From Paulinella micropora (lineage: Eukaryota > Cercozoa > Imbricatea > Euglyphida > Paulinellidae): 64,000 bases of DNA. The stretch spans positions 187,501 through 251,500 of the forward strand of contig WBZZ01003100.1 of assembly GCA_019918135.1 (NCBI GenBank), in the 5' to 3' direction. Of the stretch, positions 53,178-63,229 are shown piece by piece; position 1 is the first letter of the stretch; the number at the start of each line of letters is the position of its first letter. A model generated the notes under the pieces. The model made no database searches. It saw nothing but the letters and a program-made list of their open reading frames with translations, and was not told the DNA's origin. A program made the position numbers and the translations under genes.

Positions 53178-53494
53178 ATGTCTGAAAAAAAACTGTTTTG
53201 GACAACCCCAAAGACGCTCGCTACTGGTGGATCGACCAAGACTGTGAGCTGATTGTCCTACCCGCTTTAGTGGCAGAATGTCGCAGAAACATTCTGCCTG
53301 CTTTTTCGGGAGTGGTCAGCAAGTTTGCTTCCTCCAAGTCTCCCACGGGTCGAGTCTGGATCGTTTCTGCTTGGGACGACGAGAAGGGCCAAACCATCAA
53401 AATTCATTTGGAGGAGCGCTGGTGTTTGCATTCGGGCAACAGAGCAGAGTTGCCTGAGGATTTGACCTGGGAACCGGTAAAGGTTCCACAATGA
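53178..53494 (+). pseudogene. Gene fragment abutting Copia-B gag
   Basis: An ATG at 53178 (MSEKK) runs into an A run. The main frame from 53198 (LDNPKDARYWWIDQDCELIV) would be continuous with it if the run at 53185-53192 had one more A. About 105 residues end in PVKVPQ. Its TGA overlaps the ATG at 53491 in the form ATGA. Composition and codon use differ from gag. It may be the 5' part of a gene split by Copia-B, whose 3' part could be at 61899. No family recognised. Confidence 0.35.
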
Positions 53495-56400
53495 GTAGCC
53501 TCCCAAAGGTTATGGGCCTTGGAACCGAGAAACACATGGGTTTAAAGCAAGAGTACATCCCGCAGTTGGATGGAACAACTCGGAATTATTCTGACTTTTG
53601 TTACAAGATAGAGAACTATGCGAAAGGCATCAGTGCCTGGCATGGAGAGTGTGTTAAGCTGGCATTCCATGCCCCAGCTAAGGCGAAGGTTAAATATCCC
53701 TACGACCCTGCAAAAGCAATGGAAGTAGAGGAATGGGAGTTGCCAGACGAGCCAGAGTCAGAAGACACTCCAGACTCAGAATCAGAGACAGAAGGCAGTA
53801 CCTCAGACGGCGGTAGGCAGAGACCCAAAACGAAGAAGGATGAAGGAAAGACGCCTGCAGCAGACAAACCGAAAGAGTGGGCAAAAATGTCTGATGAACA
53901 GAAGACACAATGGAAAGAGAAGAGAGCTAAGAGACTGAAGCGAGAGAAGAGAAAAGAGTCTAAACGAGCATACACATTAAGAGTAAGAACTATACAGAAA
54001 GAGAAGAAGCATTATGAACGCATGCGAACACTGCAACTCATTCTTTCTGTCGCTTTTTTTCACCCTGTTGTTGTACGTTACTTGCGCACTAAAACAGTGA
54101 CAGGACCGATAGAGCTGATAGAGGCAGTCAGAGCAAAGTTCGGTTCAATCTCCGGGGTAAGCAAGAATATCAAAGCGCAAATATTTGAGAATATGTATCC
54201 AAAACCCGGACAAAATGTTGATGCATGGTTGAACGACTACATTGCGATGAAAGGAGAGGTAGAGAGTCACAGAACACATCCATTTGATGAGGACGATCTC
54301 ATAAGAGGATTGCTCGCAAAGCTTGCCCGACACCCCGCATACGGAGAGAGTTTTAAAGCACTTCACTACAACCTACCACCTAACCTAAGACCCAAATTTG
54401 ATGACCTAGTCGATAGTGCGAGAGACACTTGGGCACTTTGGAGGAAGGACAAGTGGAAGGAAGAAGAGAAGAGGGAGAGAGCTGACAAGAACACGAGGCA
54501 GAAGAGAGAGTCATACCTCATGTTGGGTGATCAGGGAGATCAAGAGGAAGGGGGTAAGGGCAAGTTCAGAAAGTTTAAGAAGAAGGAAGAATGGTGGCTC
54601 AAAGTCACTGGTTATGAGTGTAATGAGAAAGGCCATACGAAGAAGTTTTGCCCAAAGAAGAAACCCCATAAGAAAGGTCAAGTGAGTGATGACAAGCACG
54701 ACAAAAAGAAGAAAAAGGGAAAACCTCAGAAAACTTCTAACAAGAAGTCTCACAAAGACCTAACCCTCATCAGAGAGGAAGAACAAGAAGGGGAAGACGA
54801 AACCGATACTGACGCTTTACTCGTACACTTGAGGGGAGATGTTCCACACGAAACTGGGGAAACCCCTGATGGCGAGAGAGGCAGGGAGAGAGCGAACGTC
54901 GAGTCTGGGGAACCCCAGATTGAGCCAGGTGTTCGTCCCCTGTCACCAAATCAAACTAAACAAAGTGACGAAAGAGGGAGTCCCTCCGTCACACCCATCT
55001 CACGCTCTCAAAGTCAGCTAACCGGGACAGTCTCCGCAGACACCCCACCCCAGCGTCACAAACAAACCCCTAAAACACCTCCAACAACATATGGGAGGCA
55101 TACTCGAGAAAAACCGAGGTCCCTAAAATGTCACGGGAAAAACAAAAAGAACAGTCCTTGTCAGATCTCTCTTGACCATGACAAAAAGGGGCCAAACGCT
55201 GCGCAAGCTTCACGAATGGTCTATGGCTTATTTTGCGGGTATCATGCAAAGAAGCAAGACCCGGAATATCCCTTGTTAGACTTGTCTGTAAGCCCAGACC
55301 TCCGCCCTCCCAAATCCCCTTATTATCCTGACGAGAGAGGTTTGAGAGAGGATGCAGTAGCGAGAGGGATAGTGATACAGCACAACCTCACAGCCACATT
55401 CACTGCACAGACTCCACAGAGGAAGGCAGAGAGTGAGAAGAGTAAGGTGAAAGGGGAAGTGAAGGGGAGTAGGCGTGAAGAGAAAGCACCGCAAAAACCC
55501 ACCTCCACCACACAGACACCTCACACCCCATCATCAGCACACGTCACACAGACCGACACACCAGTGCAGAGTGAGGTCAGTGATGAGGGAGACGATGAAG
55601 AAAAGATGGATGATGACCATGACTCACGATGTTCTGATGAGATCAGACATGATATGGCTATGGCAGCATGTGTAGATGATGATGAAATAGACACTGAGCA
55701 TTTGCAATTTACGCGCAAAGGAAATGTTAAGCAATATGCACTGAAACATAAGAAAGACACTCACGATGTAAGTGGGAGTCCGGCATCTGCCAGACTGCCC
55801 AGTGCTGTTGCAGGGACCGGAGAGGCCAAGGGGAAACGACGAGGAGATATCGCTACAGCCTCTACACCTAAACCAGGTCCAATACCCCATGCTCAGCCAC
55901 ACACCGACGCACCACCCATCATCACTTTTAGAGACATAGCACAGCTCGCTCAACAACTCACGACAACCTGCGTTAGAGAAAGCAACGGTGAGGTGAGGAG
56001 AGTGAGTGAGGGGAAGTTAGTGCTAGATGAGTTCTTGACAGACGTGGTGAGAGCAATGGAGGGAGTGTATATAGCGCATGCAGCCCGCGCAACACTATCC
56101 CCACCAGCACAGACCGAAGACACTGTCAGTAACACTCCACAGCCACCAGCACCATTAAAACACCAGAAAAGCAGACAGAACTACGCACTAGTGTTAGATG
56201 GTGAGGGAGGACGAGACAAGAAGAACACGATAGTTCAGGACAGTGGATCTTCTAGAGACATTGCATGCAACCCTGAAATATTGCATGACATTAAGTCAGT
56301 ACCTCCTGTTAGGCTAATAACTGGTAATGGAGAGTGTGAAATAGCACAGGAAGGAACGGCTAGAGTGACGTGAATTAACGGACATGGCAAACCCGTTACG

Positions 56401-56673
56401 GTGTCGAGGCCTATGCTCCTCGATACCAGGGTACCCGTGAACATAGCGTCAACCGGCAGGATGGACCATATCCATCATCGTTCTATCGTTCATAAAAATG
56501 GACAGCTGGTAATCCTAAAGCACCCCATAAGGATAGAAGAGAAGAACGTACTTGTCCGTGGCAGACTCATGTCGACCCTCCTTTACAGGTGGGATGATGA
56601 GCTTGACACACCATTGGATATAAACGAGCGTTTTGAACCTCCGCAGAGACAGAATAGAACTGTAGTGGGGTAG
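53491..56673 (+). pseudogene. Copia-B gag-protease
   Basis: A 960-codon frame (53491-56373) is followed, after one TGA, by 56401-56673. Gag has the helical N-terminal domain, a basic stretch (KRLKREKRKESKRAYTLRV) and a retrotransposon-gag core (LRTKTVTGPIELIEAVRAKF). A zinc-knuckle remnant (YECNEKGHTKKFC) has Tyr two residues before the first visible Cys. A second motif (KCHGKNKKNSPCQ ... LFCGYHAKK) resembles the small C-x-G-K-K-x-C...YCxxH zinc motif of fungal and viral proteins. Protease active site QDSGSSRDI at about 56236. LLDTRVPVNIAS follows at 56416. Confidence 0.8.
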
Positions 56674-56750
56674 GAGGGGAGGGAAACCCCAAAAGAGAAA
56701 GAGAGGAGCGTAGACAGACAGAGGGCAAAACGGGGGAAGTAACACTGTAT

Positions 56751-58150
56751 GTGTCTTATCCCCGCAAGCCAGGTTCAATTAGAAAGGTAGATATAGAACT
56801 GTTTCACTATGCTTGTGGACACTATAGCATTAAGAAGATGAGAGCTCAGGCAAATGCATTAGGCATAAAGCTAGTAGGAGACGAGAGAAAGGTAGAGTTC
56901 TGCGAAGCCTGCATGATAGGTAAGGCGAAGCAGTTGCCTAGATTTAAGGTCAACAGAATAGAGAGAGCTAGTAAGCCAGGAGTAGTACTACACTTAGATA
57001 CCGGAACGTGGTCAGTCCGCTCAATACACGGGAAGAGACATAAATTTTCGGTTACGGACGATTACTCGTTGTTTATTAAAGATGATTATCTTTCGCATAA
57101 AAATGAGTTTATTGATTGCCTTAGGCAAGCAGTAGCGTTTTATGAGAGACAGACAGGAAATAGAGTACAAGAAATAAGATGTGATCAAGAGTTTGACGTC
57201 CCGAAAGAAGTGATAGAGTGGTGGAAGCCTAGACAGTTTATTTGGAAAACATCGGCAACGGGGGACAAGGATGGTAACCCTATTGCTGAGAAAGCCAATG
57301 ACATCACGTCTGGGGCCGCGAGGGCCATGCGTTATCACGCACATCTGCCCATTTCTTTCTGGGCAGAGATGGAGCACTCAGCCACCACCCTACACAACAT
57401 TTTGCCTGCCACCCAAGGTCCTAGAAAGGGTATGTCCCCATATGAACAGCTGTTAGGAAGGAAACCGTTTTTGACACACCTTAGACCAATAGGATGCATG
57501 GGAGTGATGTACACAGGCAAAGGTAGAAAAGGACAATTTAGAGGAAAGAAAGTCATGCTAGTAGGGTATGACCTATTTAGAGAGTTATACAGAGTGTGGG
57601 ACGGTAGCAAAGTGATAGCAGGAGTTAGGAACGTGCGATTTAACCCGTACGTGATAGGAAAGGATGCACACCCACACAGAACCGTAGAGTGGGATGAGGA
57701 TGTAGCTGAGGGGGAGAGTGAGAGTAAGGATGTCGATGTTGAACAAACACACTCCACACCCACGACCACCACAGTTACCACCACCCACACACAAGAGGAC
57801 ACGACACAGACTCATGACGATGACGACACATATGACCATGTCGATGATGTTAGTCAGTCAGAAAGTCAACAAGAACAGGGGGAGTATGGAGGGAACACAG
57901 GGGGAGACAGCTTAGATGCCAACACACATCAACACAAGATAGCTTTACAACACAGGACATCGACACCACATCGACAGCTGCACCCCATCCCACAGACACA
58001 ACCCCGCAGACAATCAACACAGGACTAGGACATGCACACGCACTCACAGATGCATCTGATCCTCAAGCACAGCACGAGAGAAGAGCATATGAAGAGAGTG
58101 AGCAACCTAGTAAGGAAAGAACGTGGGAGCAAAGTGACAAGATCACTGAA
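56751..58150 (+). pseudogene. Copia-B integrase
   Basis: Frame 56751-58028 has the HHCC domain (FHYACGHYSIKKM ... CEACMIGKAKQLPRF). The DDE core begins with LHLDTGTWSVRSIHGK, followed by CDQEFDVPKEVIEWW, then the GKR-type C-terminal region (RPIGCMGVMYTGKG). A low-complexity Thr/Asp/Gln-rich linker with a frame shift near 58020 leads to TWEQSDKITEANIV (58126). Integrates the cDNA in the nucleus. Confidence 0.8.
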
Positions 58151-58294
58151 GCTAACATAGTTCATGAAGGAAAACGCATAAGACGACAAGCACACCAACC
58201 ACCATTACAACCGCAAAGCTCGGAACCATCACGACCGCATAGTAGTGAACTAAAACGAAAACAAAAAGTAGTTGAGGTTCGGGAACTAGAGGGA

Positions 58295-60105
58295 GTGAGA
58301 GTGAGAGTACTTGCGAGAGAGTGGGGAGATGAGTGGGCAGAGAAGACATACGGGCGAGGCTGGGAAAACAAAGTACGCACAGGTATAGTAAAGCAAAAGT
58401 GTGCTCCCAAAGAGAGGTTAAAAGTAAGAAGACAACCTAAGCCATCTCACTTTGTTCAGTTTGAGGACAGACTAGAAAAGATGCTAGATTCTGAGATCAT
58501 TAAGTACAAGGTAAGTGAGGGAGAGTCCGTATTGCCTGCTGGAGGGTTGGAGAGTGCTATGTTATGTTATGATAGATGCATGAATGAGCCAAACGAATTT
58601 TTGCTTTATCTTAACATTCGTCTACCAAAAGAGATAGCAGAGCAGGGATTGACAGCGAAAGAGTTGTTAGAAGGCATGAAGAAGGAGATACAGTCCCTTA
58701 AGGATTTCAAGACGTACACGTGGGTTAATTACAGCGAAGCCAAGAAGGCTGGTGTTAGTAAGATAGTTAGGCTCACTTGGGTTCACAAAGTGGAGATAGA
58801 CGAGAACGGAAAGAAGTTTGTTAAGTCTAGATTAGCTTTGAGATGAGACATGTTAGAACCAGGAGTCAGCTATAACCCCGACCAGTTGTTCGTTCCTTGT
58901 GCCTCACACCGCTCACTGCTCATGCTTGCTAAAGTAACTGCCTGGCATGGTAATAAGCTTTATGGAATTTATTTCAAAAATGCTTATCTAAATGCCCACA
59001 TGCAAGACCCGGTATTTGCTTACCCACCTGATGTAATGGATAGAGAGGGAAAAGAGGGGATGATATTGCGTTTCGATGGTGCTTTGTATGGTGCGCCGCA
59101 GGCAGGTAGAAGGTGGTATAACATACTAGCCCCTAAGTTAGAAGAATTAGGATTTAGGCTGTTAGACTCCGATTTATGTATGTTCGTAGAGAAAGACAAG
59201 CCTATAAGAGAAGCTATAGTGGGAATATTTCACGTAGATGATTTGATATTTTCCGCACCAAGCAAAGAAGCTTATGAAAAATTCGCGTCTGCGTTAGAAC
59301 AGTATTACCCGCTAAAGAGGCTAGGAGTCGCAAAGGAATTCAAAGGTATCGAGATAGTGCATGAGAAAGACAGAATCGTCTTGCACCAGCGGAAATACCA
59401 GTGGCAAATTTTACGTGAGACAGGATACGCAAATTCTCGTCCGGTTAGTACTCCAGCAGTAGACCAATCACCAGAAGCAATGTCGGAGGAAGCCATTTTG
59501 CGTAAAATGTCTATTCCGAGTATAGTAGGCAGTTTGCTTTATTTAGCCAAGATGACGAGGCCAGATGTTGAGCAAGCACTCAATGCTGCAAGCGTCATGC
59601 AAACCATAGATAAAGGTATAACCTACGCTATGTTAGGCAGAATTTTGCGCTATTTAATCAAGTCTTTTCGCGGTTTAGCTTTTCACGGGCCAAAATCCGT
59701 ACAACAGGGTAAGACCTACCCTAAAGTCACGCTGTGGCCTGATGCCGCACATAAAGTTTGTCCAAAAACCGGTAAGTCTCGCACAGGTTATATAATCTTG
59801 TGGGGCGAAGACCCGATAGGATGGCTTTCTAAAAGACAGAGTAGGATAGCACTTAGTTCGAATGACGCGGAAATTTACGCTGCTGCTGAATGTATCAGAG
59901 AGGGACTAGCGGCCATGTCAGACAGGAACTCGGAATTCCGCAAAAGGGTGCAGTTGAAATTTTTGAGGATAATTCACAGACAATTCTCGCGGGTGAGAGG
60001 GGATTATCCGGCCCTCGCACTAAACATTTGCCTCTCGAATTGCATTTCATTCACCACCTACAGAGAGATGGAGAGATTAAGTTTATAAAGGTAGGAACTA
60101 AATAG
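58295..60105 (+). pseudogene. Copia-B reverse transcriptase/RNase H
   Basis: 58295-58846 covers the RT N-terminus (RLTWVHKVEIDENGKKF). One TGA at 58844 interrupts it before 58850-60088 (FKNAYLNAHM, LYGAPQAGRRWYN, FHVDDLIFSAP). RNase H has PDAAHKVCPKTG and SSNDAEIYAAAECI, then a frame change near 59905 to 59890-60105 (EDNSQTILAGERG). A TAG at 60103 precedes the ADVLTK-like end (IGDLLTKPLP). Otherwise complete. Confidence 0.85.
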
Positions 60106-60240
60106 CAGATAGGAGATTTACTTACAAAACCGTTACCCCTCTTCACTAGTCAATCGACTGAAGGAGGAACAGAACACAAACGAACAAAAACCAAACATAG
60201 GAGCTGACACTGTCCTCCTGTTGATCACTACTACGACATC

Positions 60241-61695
60241 ATGTCGACAGAGACCGCCGAAGTGAGTGAATTCTCGGAGGCAGATCAAAGAAGAGAAGAA
60301 GAAGAAGCAGGAGGAGGAGGAGGAAGAGGATTGAATGAAGGAGGAGGAGGAGGATTGAATGAAGGAGGAGGAGGAGATGAAGGAGTAGGAGGAGGAGTAG
60401 AAGAGGGCTGGGATGATGAAGGAAGATATGGAGGAGACGAAGATGAAGGAGGATTTGAACAAGAAGAGACGGGAGGAGGAGGAGCATATGGTAATCCCTT
60501 ACCACCTGCCTACACGGGAGGAGGAGGACGAAAAATGATCGACTTGATTCATAGTGATGGAGAGGAGATCACAGTGGAGGAACAACAGTGGGTGCAAGAC
60601 CACTATGACCTCACTAAAGAAGAGTTTGATAACAAGATGGGGGTAGAGAAGGACACCTATGTGTGGATCCCTCAGGATCAAAGAAGAGAGAAAAGTCGTG
60701 CTAAAAAGGATGTCTATATCCTATTATCAAACACAGCACAGCTCCTCGGCAAACTGGTCTCTGATCCAGAAGAGAGAAAGAAGATACAGCATATCAAGTT
60801 TGGGGACACACACACCCACCTTGAATTACTCGATGCTGTCTTTGGGGTGTACACTCAAACCCTGATTTGGGAACGTACATACGGCCCACGATGTGAGGGT
60901 TACCTCCAGTACACAAACCCAAGAGCAACGGCTAGATTCCTCGCGACTGGTCAGGAGGCAGTCGATGTAACAAAAATGAAGACCAATCTGGGTTCGAAAA
61001 ACTCGAGTGGCATATTTCATTTTTTTACAATGGAAATAAAGGCCTTGGAGGAGGGGAAGGCAGAGATGGAAAAAAGCATTAAGGCATTGATGAGTTAGAG
61101 AAGACCGACAGAGTTCTGACCAAGATCAGACTGTTGATGGGTGCGTTACTGCACAAGGAGGCATGGAAGAGATGGATTCCTACCAAGGATCACTCTGTCC
61201 TTAAATCACTTAGTAACGCACCACCGGTCGCCAACAAAGCAGGTGTTGACCAATATGTGGAGAAATATAATTTTCTCAGATCTGCTTCTGAATTGGTGGC
61301 CTTTATCACTCATGCTCAAAAAGCTGGTGATATCTGAGAAGAAGAAGGCGAAAGAGAATGAGGAGTTCGAGAAGACGATGAGACTGGAAAGAATGAAAGC
61401 AAAAGTGAGTGGTGCAAAGACACACCCTCCGACATATTTGACCCCACCAGCTCCTGCCCCACCAGCCCCTGCACCCTCGGGCTCAACTACGGTGGTGGTC
61501 ACAAACACGGAGAAGAAGGACAGACAGAACATCATAAATGCCTTCAAGGGGAGGGTAACAGTGGTTACGTTATGTTTTGAGTTTGTGTTTTCACATGTTT
61601 CACAAATAGTAATAGTGGTCGTAACATATATTAGGACCTGCAGTAACTTTCATAATTTACCTTGTTCCAGGGGGAGTGTTGGAACTAATAATTAA
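60241..61695 (+). pseudogene. Extra ORF between RNase H and 3' LTR of Copia-B
   Basis: 285 codons from ATG 60241 (MSTETAEVSEFSEADQ) to TAG at 61096. Coding appears to continue in other frames (61134-61337, 61141-61695) up to the polypurine tract. The N-terminal ~95 residues are Gly/Glu-rich (repeats of NEGGGGG). The middle part is a folded, charged domain (DTYVWIPQDQRREKSR, KFGDTHTHLELLDAVFGVYT). No transmembrane helix, so it is not a typical env. It could be the gag of a second, pol-less element or an accessory retrotransposon protein. Not recognised. Confidence 0.45.
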
Positions 61696-61898
61696 TATTA
61701 ATAATAGCTAGTTACCCGGCCGGAAGTATCGGAGTAACGGTGTCGTTAGAGCCATTACTTAGATCCGGCCAGTTATGTTACTTTGCGCTCTGCGCTTCGC
61801 GCCTTTTCTATTCTCTATTAAAGTTCTGTTACTGCAAACTGCGTTTGGTGAGAGTTCCAGATTAATATATTTAATACAATTAATATATTATTCTAACA
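61677..61898 (+). repeat. LTR (222 bp) with TGTT/AACA ends
   Basis: Starts TGTTGGAACTAATAATTAA directly after the polypurine tract CCAGGGGGAG and ends TATTATTCTAACA, so the ends are inverted repeats of TGTT. It is interpreted as the 3' LTR of Copia-B. The following TTGGTGGCATTC resembles a primer-binding site, but it also reads as codons of the downstream gene, so a 5'-LTR or solo-LTR reading is possible. Confidence 0.7.
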
Positions 61899-62650
61899 GT
61901 TGGTGGCATTCAACCCGAAGCAGGCCTCCTTCGTCCTCAATCTCGACCAGAACCCCGACCTCCGTCACAACCTCTTCATGGTCGAGGTACCGGTCAAGAA
62001 ACAGCGCCATTCCGCCGACAGACAACGTGTGAACGTCTTCTAGAAGCCTACGGAGCTGTCCAAGCAGATTTTGTCAACCATTCTGCCTCCTCTGAGCAAT
62101 GTTCTTGTTTTGGTTCGGGCTCAGAGGTGATCGGTGCTTTGGAGGCCGACATGCGAGTTACTGGCATCGACATCGACACAAAGCAGGTTGACTTCGAAAA
62201 GGCTCGTGTCCGGGAGTTCCTGAAACCGACCAAGAAGAAGGGCAAGAAGAAAAAAGCTTCGACGACGAAGTTGAGGAGGACGATGAGGAGGAGGAGGAAC
62301 GAGACCCAGGCAAAGTCGACAAAGCTCTTGCGAAAAAGGGGCACATTGGCGGTAGTGCAAAGGGCGTGACCAAGTCGGCCTGTTTCACTTGCAAGAAAAG
62401 CATGGACCTCGAAAAAGACGACTTTGTGCACTGGGAACACGCCGACGACAACCACTACCTGCATGCACCGCTGTACGGGGCCAGTTCGTAGTCTATCTCC
62501 GTTCCCCGCCTCCGTGTTCAGTAGTTGCTTCGACTCCGTCCTCAACGGCTGTGTTAAAAACGATGGCTTCTCCATTCATAGTTATTTCTGCAACGACTCG
62601 TGCCACACGAAATGGCACAAGAATCAGGCTGCACTTCTTGCCGCCACTTA
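61899..62650 (+). pseudogene. Methyltransferase-like/zinc-finger gene, broken
   Basis: Coding stretches in changing frames. The first is LVAFNPKQASFVLNLDQNPD (61901 on). The next (about 62035-62240) contains CFGSGSEVIGALEAD and VTGIDIDTKQ, like motif I and following strand/helix of SAM-dependent DNA methyltransferases (F-x-G-x-G, then a-x-x-R-hydrophobic G-hydrophobic D). An acidic linker (FDDEVEEDDEEEEERD) follows in the frame that opens at about 62255. Then comes a zinc-ribbon-like CFTCKKSMDLEKDDFVHWEH (about 62380) and, after a possible short intron, CNDSCHTKWHK near 62590-62620. Frame changes coincide with A runs. It may be the 3' part of the gene whose 5' part abuts Copia-B. Host or viral origin unknown. 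Confidence 0.45.
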
Positions 62651-63229
62651 GCCGGCCACGGAGTGATTTTTCAGGGTGTTTCACTTGAGTAAAACCCATT
62701 TATGCATAAAAGTGAGCATGGTTGGAAATGATTAACATGAATTTTTTTTTACTCATCTTTTTTTTGTACATGTTTAAACCGGCATCCGGCGTAGCTTCCG
62801 GCCCCTCATTGCTTAGTTCTGACCTCTGTGTCCTTTGGGAGGCTACTCATTGTGGAACCTTTACCGATCCCTCGCAGGATCAATCCGGGCTACCTAGCAA
62901 GACTGTTCACGCTAGTCGGAAACGCACTTTAATAATACATGTAAGTAAGAGAACTGAACCGCGGCGTCACAGATTGCCACGTCACACAACTAAGACAAGT
63001 GTAACGGAACTAAGGTAGAGGTACAATGACTGTATCCTTAGTACTGACTACTTATCTAGAAATTTCTACTAAGACTGATTCAGTTAATACTGCCACTAGC
63101 GTGACAAAGTATAGTGTCCGCTGTATCACTTAATAATTAAGTGGAATTAGCACTGTCCGTCCTTATGACAAACCAACTACCCAGGTAACGGTAACTCCGG
63201 GTAACGTCGGAAATGAAATAGGAATAACG
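62651..63229 (-). repeat. Copia-D 3' LTR region (left edge not resolved)
   Basis: On the minus strand CTAAGGGGGAG (63240-63230) is followed by CGTTATTCC, the same polypurine-tract/LTR junction as Copia-A and Copia-C. The LTR of a fourth copia element therefore ends at 63229 on the plus strand. The left limit is not resolved, and the beginning of this interval may be 3' UTR of the preceding gene. Confidence 0.5.

Larger units (their letters stand above)
53491..61898 (+). mobile_element. Copia-B, LTR retrotransposon without visible 5' LTR
   Basis: The most intact copia element of the window: gag, protease, integrase, RT, RNase H, an additional ORF, polypurine tract AGGGGGAG (61669-61676) and a 3' LTR (61677-61898). 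A sequence like Copia-A's LTR/gag junction (GGTTATGGGCC, about 53508) marks the expected internal start, but what precedes it is an unrelated ORF, not a copy of the LTR. The element is broken by a few point stops (56371, 58844, 60103) and frameshifts, fewer than Copia-A or C, so it is younger. Confidence 0.8.
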
